This document shows, one piece after another, positions 8,483-17,811 of a DNA stretch of 64,000 bases. Location of the stretch: positions 5,518,001-5,582,000 of the forward strand of contig NZ_CP016793.1 in NCBI RefSeq assembly GCF_001701025.1, read 5' to 3'. The DNA comes from Lentzea guizhouensis (GTDB lineage Bacteria; Actinomycetota; Actinomycetes; Mycobacteriales; Pseudonocardiaceae). How positions within the stretch are numbered: position 1 is the stretch's first letter; the number at the start of each line of letters is the position of its first letter. Below the pieces are notes generated by a model, which ran no database searches, had not been told where the DNA came from, and saw nothing but the letters and a program-made list of their open reading frames with translations. A program made the translations under genes and the position numbers.

Positions 8483-9202
8483 ATGCGTTCGATATGGCGA
8501 ACCCTTGATCCGGGTTCAATTGACTCTGGGCTGCTGCGTGACGTCACCGCAGTCGCACTCGGCGCCGCGGTGACCGGCGCCTCGTTCGGCGCGATCTCGG
8601 TCGCGTCCGGTCTCCCGTGGTGGATGCCCGTCCTGATGTCGCTGGTGATCTTCGCGGGCGGCTCGCAGTTCATGGCGGTCGGCATCGTCGCCGCGGGTGG
8701 CAGCCCGGCCGCCGCCGTGCTCGCCGGGCTGGTGCTCAACGCGCGGCACCTGCCGTTCGGGCTCGCGGTCGGGGACGTGCTGGGCAACGGGTGGCTCGCG
8801 CGGATCGTCGGCAGCCACCTGCTGATCGACGAGTCCACGGCCTTCGCGATGGCCCAGAAGGACCCAGCGCGCGCACGGGCGGCGTACTGGGCGTGTGGCG
8901 TTTCGCTGTTCTTCAGCTGGAACACCGGCGTGCTCATCGGAGCGCTGGTGGGGCAGTCGATCGGCGATCCGGCCACGTTCGGGCTGGACGCGGCGTTCCC
9001 GGCGGCCCTGCTCGCGCTCACGCTGCCCGCGCTGAAGGACGTCGCGACCCGCAACTCGGCCCTGCTGGGTGCCGCGGTCGCGCTCGCGACGACACCGTTC
9101 CTGCCGGCGGGCGTACCGGTGCTGCTCGCACTGGCCGGCCTGGTCGCGTTCCGGCCGACGAAGAAGAAGGAGGAGGAACCGTGCCCGTCACCGCAGTCCT
9201 GA
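8483..9202 (+). CDS. azlC: AzlC family branched-chain amino-acid exporter, large subunit
   Basis: A 239-residue membrane protein with several hydrophobic helices and AzlC features: ALGAAVTGASFGAISVASG near residue 20, FAGGSQFMAVGIVAAGG, LNARHLPFGLAVGD and LLIDESTAFAMA. AzlC pairs with the small AzlD to export branched-chain and related amino acids. ATG 8483 is the first sensible start; the frame is open upstream but covers the divergent regulator. The gene overlaps azlD by 22 nt, so the two are translationally coupled. The lysine/glutamate-rich C-terminus (KKKEEE) coincides with the azlD ribosome-binding site AAGGAGGAGG. Confidence 0.92.
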   Translation: MRSIWRTLDPGSIDSGLLRDVTAVALGAAVTGASFGAISVASGLPWWMPVLMSLVIFAGGSQFMAVGIVAAGGSPAAAVLAGLVLNARHLPFGLAVGDVLGNGWLARIVGSHLLIDESTAFAMAQKDPARARAAYWACGVSLFFSWNTGVLIGALVGQSIGDPATFGLDAAFPAALLALTLPALKDVATRNSALLGAAVALATTPFLPAGVPVLLALAGLVAFRPTKKKEEEPCPSPQS

Positions 9203-9489
9203 TCCTCGCCGCCGGCACGTTCGCGATCCGGATCGCCGGACCCCTGCTGCGCGACCGGGTCACGTTGCCGGACCGGGTCCGTGAGCTGTTGTCGGCCTCG
9301 GCGACGGTGCTGCTGTTCGCGCTGGTGGCGATCTCGGCGCTGACGAACGGCAAGAGCTTCGGCGGCTGGGCGCTGGCGCTCGGCGTCGTGGTCGGCGGGC
9401 TCGCGGCGTGGCGGAAGCTGCCGTTCGTCGCGGTGATCGTGCTGGCCGCGGCCACCACGGCCGGGCTCCGGCTGGCCGGGGTGGCGTAG
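9181..9489 (+). CDS. azlD: AzlD family branched-chain amino-acid exporter, small subunit
   Basis: 102 residues with four hydrophobic segments typical of AzlD (AVLILAAGTFAIRIAGPLL at the N-terminus, then SASATVLLFALVAISAL). Partner of azlC; both are needed for export in known systems. GTG 9181 lies inside the end of azlC and follows a run of GGAGG that forms its ribosome-binding site. Confidence 0.92.
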   Translation: MPVTAVLILAAGTFAIRIAGPLLRDRVTLPDRVRELLSASATVLLFALVAISALTNGKSFGGWALALGVVVGGLAAWRKLPFVAVIVLAAATTAGLRLAGVA

Positions 9490-9563
9490 GAACTCCGACA
9501 CCGGCCCTGCGGGTGATGCCTGCGCAATAGGGGGCTGATGGGGGCGCAGCCTCAGATGGGGGC

Positions 9564-11958
9564 ATGGCTGCGAAACCTGGACTGGTCGGGCGGGACCGGG
9601 AGACGACCCAGCTGGCGGGCGCCCTCACCGCGGCGGCGCACGGCGACGGGCACCTCGTCGTCGCGTCCGGCGGGCTCGGGGTCGGCAAGACCGCGCTGCT
9701 GGCCACCGCCCGCGAGCTGGCCGCCGAGCACGGGTTCACCGTGCTGGCCGCGGGGAGCTTCCTCGAGCGCGAGCTGCCGTTCGGGGTCGTGAGCCGCCTG
9801 TTCGTCTGCGCAGCCGGTGCCGCCGACGACGTGCAGCACCTGCCGCGGATCGCCGCCGCTGGGCCTGTCCGACGCGCTGGCCGAGCCGGGCCCGGTGACG
9901 TTGCCCGAGCTGCACGTCCTGCACCGGGCGCTGGCGCGGATGGCGGCCGACCGGCCCGTCGCCATCGTCGTCGACGACGCGCAGTGGGCCGACCAGCCGT
10001 CGCTGCAGTGGCTGAGCACCCTGCCGCACCGCATCGAGCACCTGCCGGTCTTCGCGCTGGCCGGGATCGGCGCGGGCGAGGTGTGCGCCGGGCCGCAGAC
10101 GCTGGAGGAGCTGCTCGCGGCGACCTCCGCCGAGATCCGCCTGGACGAACTGTCGTTCGACGCCTCGCGCGCGTTGGTCGAACACGAGCTGGGCGAGCGC
10201 GTAGATGACGCGTTCGTCACCGCGTGCCGCGCGGAAGCCGGTGGCAACCCACTGCTGCTGTTGAACCTCGTGCGCGCGTTCGGCGGTTCGCTGGACGGAC
10301 TGACCGCACCCGCGTTGCTGCCGACGTTGAACGTGCGTCTGCGCCGCTTGGCGGCGCACGCACCGGATGCGGTGCACGCGCTGGCCGTGCTGGGGGGCGA
10401 GGTCACGTTGCCGCGGGTGGCCGAGCTGATCGGCATCGAACCGTGCGAGCTCGCCGGGACGATCGCGGCGTTGCACCGGACGGGCTTGCTCTCGGCGGCC
10501 GGCGCGCTGGTGCACCCGGTGGTGCGCAACACCTTGCGCGAGGAGCTGACCATCACCGAACGGCAGGACCTGCACGCCGCGGCCGCGCGGTTGCTGGTCG
10601 AGACGGGAGCCTCGGCCGAGGTGGTGGCCGAGCACCTGGTGGAGACCCGGCCGCTGGACGAGGAGTGGGCGACCGACGTGCTGGTGGCGGCGTCCAGCCG
10701 GGCCCGCGCGCGCAACCGGGTGCTCGACGCGGTGCGCTACCTGAGGCGGGCCATGGCCGAGCCGGGCTCCGGTGAGCTCCTGGCCGAGCTGGGCGAGGTC
10801 GAGTCCTACGTGGACGTCCCGGCGGCCGTGGACCACCTGGGCGAGGCCGACCCGGCCCATCCCGCGCTGCCGGCGCTGCTCGCGTTGCTGGGGGAGGAGC
10901 CGGTGCTCGAACGGGCCGCGGTCGGTGACCCGGACGTGCTGCCGACGTCACCCACGGCGTTCGACCCGTACTTGCGCGCGCTCGCGTACATGCGGCTGCG
11001 TGGAGACCTTGCTGCCGCGTACGCGCGTGTGGACCGTGCGCTGACCGTGGCACGGAGGTGGCAGCACCGGCCGTGTGTGGCGGCGGCGTTGACGGCGCGG
11101 TCGGCGTGCTTGCGCGACCTCGGCAGGTTGGCGGCGGCGGAGACCGACGCGCGCGAGGCGTTGGCGGTGCTGGAGAGCTGTGGCGCGGCACGGGTGTCGA
11201 CGCCGGTGTTCGCGGCGCTGACCGAGCTGGCGCTGGCGTTGCTGGACATGGGTGACGTCGACGAGGCCGCGGCGGTGTTCGACGTGGTGCCGGGCGAGGT
11301 GCCGGACCTGTTCGGCGCACCGGCGCTGCTGGCCGCGCGGGCGGTGCGGATCGCGGCCGAGCGGCGCAAGGACGGTGTGCGCGACCTGCTCGACTGCGGC
11401 GAACGGCTGCGCGCGCGTGGCTGTGACGCGCCGTCGTGGCGGCTGCCGTTGGGCGGAGAACACCTTCTGGCAGAAGAACGCCTCTCGCGCGAGTGCGGTG
11501 CCGTGCTGCCGTTGGCGGCCGCGTTGCGCGAACAGGGCGTGCTCGTCGGAGTGGAAGGCCTGGCCCTGCTGGAGGAGTCGGTCGCACTGCTGGCGCCCAC
11601 GGGTGCCGTGCTGGAACGGGCGCGCAGCCACTTCGCCCTCGGTCGCGCGCTGCACCTGGCCGGGCGGGTGAAGCCGGCGCGGGCCGAGCTGCGGGTCGCG
11701 GTCGACCTCGCCGACGACTGCGGTGTCGAGGACCTGGCCGAGGAGATCAGGCAGGAGCTGGCCGCCGGACCGGCCGGGCTGACCGAGTCCGAACGGCGGG
11801 TCGCCGCGTTGGCGGCGGAGGGCAAGATGAACCGCGAGATCGCCGCCGCGTTGTTCGTGCAGCTGCGAACCGTGGAGATCCACCTGACGAAGGTTTACCG
11901 CAAGCTCGGCATTGACGGACGTGACCAGCTCGCACCGGCATTGCGCCTTGCGTCTTAG
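9564..11958 (+). pseudogene. Large ATP-binding LuxR (LAL) regulator, frameshifted
   Basis: The product would be about 797 residues if the frame were restored. The first part (from ATG 9564) gives Walker A GGLGVGKTALL and LPFGVVSRLF. The reading then has to move to the frame that encodes VAIVVDDAQWADQ (Walker B), a long TPR-like middle and the C-terminal LuxR helix-turn-helix (LTESERRVAALAAEGKMNREIAAALFVQLRTVEIHLTKVYRKLG, written here as motif; about residues 735-780). The break lies between about 9817 and 9860 and fits one extra base. The start has a G-rich site (GGGGGC) before ATG. Target genes unknown; azlD lies just upstream and lrp converges with a 4-nt overlap. Confidence 0.75.
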
Positions 11959-12395
11959 TACTTGCGAACATGCGAAAAGAGCAGATTCGTGTGCACTTCG
12001 GTCACTTCGCGGCGACTTGTGAACTTGTCGAGCACGAGTCGTTGCAGATGACCGACGTCCGAAACCGCGACATGCACGAGGAAATCCTCCGGGCCGGTCA
12101 CGTGGGAGAGCGCGAGCGTTTCCGGCAGGCTCAGCACGTAAGCCATGAACGGGTCGACGATCTCCTTGGTGTGCGGGCGGATCTTCAACGCGAGCATCGC
12201 CTGCACCGGCCTGCCGACCGCGCCCAGGTCGATCTCCGCGTGGTAGCCGGTGATCACGCCGCGGTCCCGCAGCGCCCGGTGCCGCACCACGGCGGTGGAC
12301 TGCGCGACGTTCACGCGCTCGGCCAGGTCCTTGTTCTGCAGCCGCGCGTCCTTCCGCAGCTCCCGCACGATGGCCTCGTCGATCGAATCCAGCAC
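11955..12395 (-). CDS. Lrp/AsnC family transcriptional regulator
   Basis: 146 residues: N-terminal winged helix-turn-helix (LRKDARLQNKDLAERVNVAQSTAV, positions about 10-50) and a RAM ligand-binding domain ending HTNLLFSHVRKY. Lrp-type proteins respond to amino acids and often control a neighbouring catabolic or transport gene; the PLP lyase at 12470 is divergent and the permease at 13734 lies beyond it. GTG 12395 gives the canonical LDSIDEAIVREL beginning and has GGAGAAGA upstream. Its stop overlaps that of the convergent LuxR gene by 3-4 nt. Confidence 0.92.
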   Translation of the reverse strand: MLDSIDEAIVRELRKDARLQNKDLAERVNVAQSTAVVRHRALRDRGVITGYHAEIDLGAVGRPVQAMLALKIRPHTKEIVDPFMAYVLSLPETLALSHVTGPEDFLVHVAVSDVGHLQRLVLDKFTSRREVTEVHTNLLFSHVRKY

Positions 12396-12469
12396 GGCTC
12401 TTCTCCGTTCTGCCGAACCAGCTGCGGGCGATCGTCCGCTACGCCGAGGAAGTCTCCACCATTCCGACC

Positions 12470-13657
12470 ATGACGCGCATCGAGACCCTCGCCGTGCACG
12501 GCGGCCGCGACGACCTCGCAAAGCTGGGTGTGCACGCTCCTCCCATCGACCTGTCCACCACCTACCCCGTGCCCGACCAGGCGCTCGGCGGGGAAGCGCT
12601 GGGTGAGTGGGCCACAGGCGCGGCACACGCCGCGTCGCCGGTGTACGCCCGGTTGCACAACCCGACCGTGGCGCGGTTCGAACAGGCGCTGGCCGCCCTG
12701 GAGCACACCGAGGCGGCCGTGGCGTTCGGCAGCGGGATGGCCGCGGTGACCGCCGTGGTCCAGGCCGCCTGCGTGATGGCGGGAAAGCCGCACGTCGTAG
12801 CCGTGCGGCCGCTCTACGGCGGCACCGACCACCTGCTGTCGTCGGGTCTGCTGGGCGTGTCGGTCACGTACGCGGAAGCGGGCCTGGTGTCCTCCGCGAT
12901 CCGGCCGGACACCGGGCTCGTCGTCGTCGAGACGCCGGCCAACCCCAACCTCGACCTCGTCGACATCGGCCACGTCGTGCGGCAGGCCGGGTCGGTGCCG
13001 GTCATGGTCGACAACACCTTCGCCACGCCGGTCCTGCAGAACCCGGCGCTGCACGGCGCGTCGTACGTGCTGCACTCCGGCACCAAGTACCTGGGCGGGC
13101 ACGGGGACGTGCTCGGCGGTGTCGTGGCCTGTTCCGAGCAGCTCGCGCCGGCGTTGCGGCAGGTCAGGATCATCACGGGCGCGGTGCTGCACCCGCTGGG
13201 CGGCTACCTGCTGCACCGCGGCCTCGCGACGTTGCCGCTGCGGGTCGAGGCGGCGACCCGGTCGGCGCAGGTGCTGGCCGCGCGGCTGGCCGAGCACGAC
13301 GCGGTGGAGTTCGTGCGCTACCCGACCGCATCGCTGCAGATGCGGGGGACCGGCGCGATGATCGCGTTCGGCGTGCACGGCGACCCGGTCGAGGTGGTGC
13401 GGCGGCTCACGTTGATCACGCCGGCCGTCTCGCTGGGCTCGGTGGACACGCTGATCGAGCACCCGTCGGCGCTGACCCACCGGCTGGTACCCGGCGAAGA
13501 ACTGCGTGCATCGGGAGTTCCGGACAATTTGCTGCGCATTTCCGTGGGCCTTGAGCACGTTCAGGACATTTGGGAAGACTTGAACGCGGCGTTGTGTGAC
13601 GTCCCTTACGTTAAGCCTTCCCCAACTGATCACTTGGTGATGACCGCCACTCACTAG
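12470..13657 (+). CDS. Trans-sulfuration family PLP enzyme (methionine gamma-lyase or cystathionine gamma-lyase-like)
   Basis: 395 residues of the Cys/Met metabolism PLP family: YARLHNPTVARFE, AVAFGSGMAAV, VVVETPANPNLDLVDI, VDNTFATP and the PLP lysine in HSGTKYLGGH, followed by LGSVDTLIEHP near the C-terminus. The family covers gamma-synthases, gamma-lyases and methionine gamma-lyase, and sequence alone does not fix which. The divergent Lrp regulator favours a degradative role on a sulfur amino acid. A polar tail of about 18 residues after the usual end (YVKPSPTDHLV) is unusual. Confidence 0.85.
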   Translation: MTRIETLAVHGGRDDLAKLGVHAPPIDLSTTYPVPDQALGGEALGEWATGAAHAASPVYARLHNPTVARFEQALAALEHTEAAVAFGSGMAAVTAVVQAACVMAGKPHVVAVRPLYGGTDHLLSSGLLGVSVTYAEAGLVSSAIRPDTGLVVVETPANPNLDLVDIGHVVRQAGSVPVMVDNTFATPVLQNPALHGASYVLHSGTKYLGGHGDVLGGVVACSEQLAPALRQVRIITGAVLHPLGGYLLHRGLATLPLRVEAATRSAQVLAARLAEHDAVEFVRYPTASLQMRGTGAMIAFGVHGDPVEVVRRLTLITPAVSLGSVDTLIEHPSALTHRLVPGEELRASGVPDNLLRISVGLEHVQDIWEDLNAALCDVPYVKPSPTDHLVMTATH

Positions 13658-13733
13658 GGTTCCGACGCATCAGCGCGTCGGGGCGCGGGAGGTTCCGACG
13701 CGAGCATTTTTCCGTTTCGGAAGGAACCTCCTC

Positions 13734-15131
13734 GTGAGTTCTGTGGAAACTGATGCGGACGGCTACACCAAGGCGTTGAGCAAGCGCCAGGTGCAGATGA
13801 TCGCAATCGGTGGCGCGATCGGCGTCGGCCTCTTCCTGGGCGCGGGCGGACGCCTCGCCACGGCGGGGCCGTCGCTGATCCTGTCGTACGCGGTGTGCGG
13901 TATCGCGGCGTTCTTCGTCATGCGCGCGCTGGGCGAGCTGGTGCTGCACCGCCCGGTCTCCGGCAGTTTCGTGGAGTACGCCCGCGAGTTCATCGGCCCG
14001 TGGGCGGGCTTCACGTCCGGCTGGATGTACTGGGTCAACTGGGCGATGACTGGCATCGCCGAGATCACCGCCGTCGCGATCTACATGCACAAGTGGTTCC
14101 CGGACCTGCCGCAGTGGATCACCGCGCTGGTCGCACTGGTGGTCCTGGTGGCCATCAACATGTTGTCGGTCAAGCTCTTCGGTGAGCTGGAGTTCTGGTT
14201 CAGCGTGATCAAGGTGACGGCGATCGTCGTCTTCCTGGTCACCGGCATCGGGCTCGTCATCGCGGCCGCGGACATCGGCGGCACCACGGCGTCGGTCACC
14301 AACACCGTGAGCCACGGCGGCCTCTTCCCGGCCGGCTTCGGCGTCGCGCTGATGACCCTGCAGGCCGTGATCTTCGCGTACTCGGCCATCGAGCTCGTCG
14401 GCATCGCCGCCGGCGAGACCAAGGACCCCGAGAAGATCATGCCGCGCGCCATCAACGGCGTGGTCTACCGCATCGCGATCTTCTACGTCGGCTCCGTGCT
14501 GCTGCTGACGATGCTGCTGCCGTGGGACCACTACACCGGCACCGAGTCGCCGTTCGTGACCGTGTTCTCCGCGCTGGGCATCCCGGCGGTCGGCGACATC
14601 ATGAACGCCGTGGTGCTCACCGCCGCGCTCTCTTCGTGCAACTCGGGCCTGTACTCCACCGGCCGCATCCTGCGGTCGCTGGCGCAGAAGGGCGAGGCCC
14701 CGTCGTTCACCGGCCGGATGAACTCCCGGCACGTGCCCTACGGCGGCATCCTGTTCACCGGTGTCGCGTACCTGTTCGGCGTGGTGCTCAACTACACCGT
14801 CCCGAAGGACGCGTTCGACATCGCGATCGCCGTCGCGTCACTGGGTGTCGTGTCGACGTGGGCGACGTTGATCATCTGCCAGATGAAGCTGCGGCAGAAG
14901 GCGGTGCGCGGTGAGATCGAACGGCCGTCGTACCGGATGCCGGGCGCGCCGTACACGTCGTGGCTGACGCTGGCGTTCCTCGCGCTGGTGGTCGGGCAGA
15001 TGGCGTTCTCGTCCGGGCACGCCGAGCGGATCGCGTTCTGGTCGATCCCCGGCCTCGCGCTGGTGCTGTTCCTGGGGTGGCGCTTCGTGAAGTCGCGGCA
15101 GCCGCAGCAGGAGCTCACCACCGTCGACTGA
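13734..15131 (+). CDS. APC-family amino-acid permease (AnsP/GABA/D-Ala-type)
   Basis: 465 residues with about 12 transmembrane helices. It shows the amino-acid transporter signature IAIGGAIGVGLFLGAGGRLATAGPS in helix 1 (residues about 21-45), then GSFVEYAREFIGPWAGFTSGWMYWVNW and ELVGIAAGETKDPEK, all typical of the AAT subfamily (asparagine, GABA, D-alanine/glycine permeases). GTG 13734 follows AAGGAAC. It lies 76 nt after the PLP lyase and may be co-regulated by Lrp. The exact substrate is not readable from sequence. Confidence 0.92.
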   Translation: MSSVETDADGYTKALSKRQVQMIAIGGAIGVGLFLGAGGRLATAGPSLILSYAVCGIAAFFVMRALGELVLHRPVSGSFVEYAREFIGPWAGFTSGWMYWVNWAMTGIAEITAVAIYMHKWFPDLPQWITALVALVVLVAINMLSVKLFGELEFWFSVIKVTAIVVFLVTGIGLVIAAADIGGTTASVTNTVSHGGLFPAGFGVALMTLQAVIFAYSAIELVGIAAGETKDPEKIMPRAINGVVYRIAIFYVGSVLLLTMLLPWDHYTGTESPFVTVFSALGIPAVGDIMNAVVLTAALSSCNSGLYSTGRILRSLAQKGEAPSFTGRMNSRHVPYGGILFTGVAYLFGVVLNYTVPKDAFDIAIAVASLGVVSTWATLIICQMKLRQKAVRGEIERPSYRMPGAPYTSWLTLAFLALVVGQMAFSSGHAERIAFWSIPGLALVLFLGWRFVKSRQPQQELTTVD

Positions 15132-15135
15132 CCGC

Positions 15136-15762
15136 TCAGGGGACGGGCAGGTGCGCTGCGGTGACCGGGGAGACGACGGCCCAGCCGAGCTTCTCGTACA
15201 GCGCCCGCCCGTCCTCGGTGGCCACGAGCACGGCGCGCGTGGCACCACCGGCCGCCGCCGCTCGCGTCAGCTCGGACATGACGACGCGGCCGAGACCCCG
15301 CCTGCGATGTGCCGGGTCGGTCTCCACCACGTCGACGACGGCGGCGCTCCCGCACACCGCGACCCGTCCCTTCGCCGCGAGGTGGTCGTTGTTCAGCACC
15401 ACGGCGTCGTGCACGTCGCCGGTGCTGCGCAGTTCCGCGGTGTAGGTGGCCGGCGGCGGGACGGGCGGGTGCGGGTGCAGGTCGATGGTCATCAGGTACT
15501 CGGGTGCGCCGACCGTCCACGCGGGGGTCAGCTGGACCTGGTCAGGTGAACCGCAGACCTTGAGCCACGTGCCCGGTTCGGTCAGGGTCGCGGCGCGTGG
15601 TCCGGCCGCCGCCGGGTCGGGCAGGACGTAGCGCACGCGGTGGGCGGGCAGGCCGACGTCGACGCGGTAGCCGTCGGGCTCCTCGACCGGGGCGGGGGTG
15701 CCGCGGGACAGCGCCCAGCCTCGCACCCAGTCGGCGACGGTCCGCGTACGCAGTTCGATCAT
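15136..15762 (-). CDS. GNAT family N-acetyltransferase
   Basis: 208 residues. The C-terminal half (about 115-205) is a GNAT fold with the acetyl-CoA loop RRRGLGR and the later ATRAVLVATEDGRALYEKLGW. The N-terminal half (about 1-110) has no obvious family. ATG 15762 is used; the open frame continues to 16251 but runs into the oppositely oriented membrane-protein gene. Substrate unknown. It lies 4 nt from the convergent permease stop. Confidence 0.85.
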   Translation of the reverse strand: MIELRTRTVADWVRGWALSRGTPAPVEEPDGYRVDVGLPAHRVRYVLPDPAAAGPRAATLTEPGTWLKVCGSPDQVQLTPAWTVGAPEYLMTIDLHPHPPVPPPATYTAELRSTGDVHDAVVLNNDHLAAKGRVAVCGSAAVVDVVETDPAHRRRGLGRVVMSELTRAAAAGGATRAVLVATEDGRALYEKLGWAVVSPVTAAHLPVP

Positions 15763-15862
15763 GCACCAATCCTGCCCGAACAGGGTCTGCCCTCGTTGCC
15801 ATCGACCGAGCGCTGTGTCCTGCGCGGGCCGTCTCCCCGCCGGGAGGCACCCGTAGCCTCGC

Positions 15863-16348
15863 GTGGTGGGTGAACGCGCGGGAGGAAGCCTGAGCTCGCG
15901 CTGGCGGTGGGTCGTCCTCCTGCTGGCGCTCGTGTTCCTGATGCTCGGCGGCGTCACGGCGGCCGGGTCGGTGCTGGACGGCACCGCTGTCGTCTCCGGG
16001 GTCCTGGTCGGCGCGGCCGGCATGGCGCTCGGGGTGGTCGGGATCTGGCGGGGCCTCCTCCTCGGCGTGACGTGGTCGTCCGAGGGGGTCGAGGTGCGTG
16101 GGCTGCAAGGCACCGACCGGCGTTCCTGGGCCGAGGTCGAGGCCGTCGGCGTTCGACTGACGCCGCACGACCTCCTCGTGTTCGTGAAGCACGCCGACGT
16201 GGTGCTCGTGCTCGCCTCGGGCGAGGAGGAGTGGCTCTCGCCGCTGGCCACCTACACCCTGTCGGAGGCCGTGCCGCGCCGCGTCGAGACCAAGGCCGCG
16301 CTGCTGCGCGAGGCGCTGGCCCGCCACCACGCCCAGAGCCGGAACTGA
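15863..16348 (+). CDS. Small membrane protein with PH-like domain
   Basis: 161 residues: two adjacent transmembrane helices (about 14-35 and 41-65, [16 protein letters not shown] and [16 protein letters not shown]), then a basic/acidic soluble part resembling the bacterial PH (bPH) domain found in many short actinobacterial membrane proteins ([28 protein letters not shown]). Function unknown. Two GTG codons in tandem (15863, 15866) are possible starts. It sits 20 nt upstream of pdxT, but pdxT has its own promoter box. Confidence 0.7.
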   Translation: MVGERAGGSLSSRWRWVVLLLALVFLMLGGVTAAGSVLDGTAVVSGVLVGAAGMALGVVGIWRGLLLGVTWSSEGVEVRGLQGTDRRSWAEVEAVGVRLTPHDLLVFVKHADVVLVLASGEEEWLSPLATYTLSEAVPRRVETKAALLREALARHHAQSRN

Positions 16349-16355
16349 CCTCGAA

Positions 16356-16361
16356 TATGCT
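16356..16361 (+). promoter_or_regulatory. -10 box of pdxT, likely leaderless transcript
   Basis: TATGCT ends 7 nt before ATG 16369, the spacing expected when transcription starts at or next to the start codon. There is no Shine-Dalgarno sequence before this ATG, which fits a leaderless mRNA and decides the start over ATG 16357. Confidence 0.5.
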
Positions 16362-16368
16362 GGTCGGC

Positions 16369-16992
16369 ATGGTTGCTGCCCCACCCGTCATCGGCGTGCT
16401 CGCCCTGCAGGGCGACGTCCAGGAACACCTGGTGTCGCTCGCCAAGTGCGACGTCACCGCACGCCCCGTCCGCCGCGTCGAGGAACTGGACGAGCTGGAC
16501 GGCATCGTCATCCCCGGCGGCGAGTCGACGACCATGAGCAAGCTGCTGGTCAACTTCGAGCTGCTGGAGCCGTTGCGCGCCAAGATCAAGGCCGGTTTCC
16601 CCGCCTACGGGTCGTGCGCGGGCATGATCCTGCTGGCCGAGACGGTGCTGGACGGCCGCGAGGACCAGGAACAGCTCGGCGGGCTCGCGGTCACCGTGCG
16701 CCGGAACGCGTTCGGCAGGCAGGTGGACTCGTTCGAGACCGATCTCGACCTGGCCGGCGATACGGTTCACGCCGTGTTCATCCGGGCACCTTGGGTGGAG
16801 GCGGTGAGCGGCGAGGTGGACGTGCTCGCTACGGTGCCCGTTACGGCTGAGGCGGGAGACGCCGCCGGTAGGATCGTCGCGGTCAGGCAGGGCAACGTGC
16901 TGGCGACGGCGTTCCACCCGGAGCTCACGGGGGACGAGCGCGTTCACCGGCTGTTCGTTGACATGGTCCGGAGTTCGACGGAGGAGAAATGA
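16369..16992 (+). CDS. pdxT: Pyridoxal 5'-phosphate synthase glutaminase subunit PdxT
   Basis: 207 residues. Class I-type glutamine amidotransferase that supplies ammonia to Pdx[14 protein letters not shown] at the N-terminus, [11 protein letters not shown], nucleophile Cys83 in YGSCAGM, and the catalytic His in AFHPEL near the end. All key residues are present and length is normal. Its stop overlaps the yebC start by 4 nt (ATGA), giving a pdxT-yebC operon. pdxS is 11.5 kb upstream on the same strand. Confidence 0.96.
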   Translation: MVAAPPVIGVLALQGDVQEHLVSLAKCDVTARPVRRVEELDELDGIVIPGGESTTMSKLLVNFELLEPLRAKIKAGFPAYGSCAGMILLAETVLDGREDQEQLGGLAVTVRRNAFGRQVDSFETDLDLAGDTVHAVFIRAPWVEAVSGEVDVLATVPVTAEAGDAAGRIVAVRQGNVLATAFHPELTGDERVHRLFVDMVRSSTEEK

Positions 16993-17738
16993 GCGGCCAC
17001 TCCAAGTGGGCGACCACCAAGCACAAGAAGGCCGCTATTGACGCCAAGCGCGGCAAGCTGTTCGCGCGGCTGATCAAGAACATCGAGGTGGCCGCCCGCA
17101 CCGGCGGTGGCGACCCGGACGGCAACCCGACGCTGTACGACGCGATCCAGAAGGCCCGCAAGAACTCGGTGCCGCTGGACAACATCGAACGCGCCCGCAA
17201 GCGCGGCGGCGGCGAGGAAGCAGGCGGCGCCGACTGGCAGACCATCATGTACGAGGGCTACGGTCCGAACGGCGTCGCGGTGCTCATCGAGTGCCTCACC
17301 GACAACCGCAACCGCGCCGCGACCGAGGTCCGCACCGCCATGACCCGCAACGGCGGTTCGATGGCCGACCCCGGTTCCGTGTCGTACATGTTCAGCCGCA
17401 AGGGCGTCGTCATCGTCCCGAAGGCGGGCACGTCCGAGGACGACGTGATGCTGGCGGTGCTCGAAGCGGGCGCCGAGGAGGTCAACGACCTGGGCGAGGC
17501 CTTCGAGGTCGTGTCCGAGGCCGGCGACCTGATTCCGGTCCGCAAGGCGCTGCAGGACGCGGGCATCGACTACGAGTCGGCCGAGTCGAGCTTCCTGCCG
17601 TCGGTGTCGGTGGCCCTGGAGGCCGAGGGCGCCAAGAAGATCTTCAAGCTGATCGACGCGCTGGAGGACTGCGACGACGTGCAGAACGTCTTCGCGAACT
17701 TCGACGTGTCGGACGAGGTCATGGCCGAGGTCGGCTGA
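16989..17738 (+). CDS. YebC/PmpR family probable transcriptional or translational regulator
   Basis: 249 residues beginning with the invariant [18 protein letters not shown] and containing [22 protein letters not shown] and a C-terminal [17 protein letters not shown]. YebC-family proteins have been described as DNA-binding regulators and, more recently, as factors that help ribosomes through proline stretches. In many actinobacteria yebC is followed by ruvC-ruvA-ruvB; here it is followed by a terminator and a DUF4262 gene, so the ruv genes have been separated from it. GGAGGAG before the ATG is the ribosome-binding site. Confidence 0.95.
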   Translation: MSGHSKWATTKHKKAAIDAKRGKLFARLIKNIEVAARTGGGDPDGNPTLYDAIQKARKNSVPLDNIERARKRGGGEEAGGADWQTIMYEGYGPNGVAVLIECLTDNRNRAATEVRTAMTRNGGSMADPGSVSYMFSRKGVVIVPKAGTSEDDVMLAVLEAGAEEVNDLGEAFEVVSEAGDLIPVRKALQDAGIDYESAESSFLPSVSVALEAEGAKKIFKLIDALEDCDDVQNVFANFDVSDEVMAEVG

Positions 17739-17754
17739 GCTTCGACGACGGTGG

Positions 17755-17788
17755 ACGGGCGGGTGGGCCAGGCGGCTCACCCGCCCGT
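17755..17788 (+). terminator. Terminator after yebC
   Basis: Perfect 11-bp stem ACGGGCGGGTG / CACCCGCCCGT with a 12-nt loop, 16 nt after the yebC stop. No long T-run follows, as is usual in high-GC actinobacteria. Confidence 0.75.
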
Positions 17789-17798
17789 TCGGCTTGCG

Positions 17799-17804
17799 TA
17801 GGGT
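17799..17804 (+). promoter_or_regulatory. -10 box of the DUF4262 gene, leaderless spacing
   Basis: TAGGGT ends 7 nt before GTG 17812, with no Shine-Dalgarno sequence close to that codon. This supports GTG 17812 as the start. Confidence 0.45.
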
Positions 17805-17811
17805 GGGTTTC

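Noticed and set aside
12470..13657. Calling the PLP enzyme methionine gamma-lyase outright
   Set aside because: The motifs shown are common to the whole trans-sulfuration family; sequence alone cannot separate the substrates.
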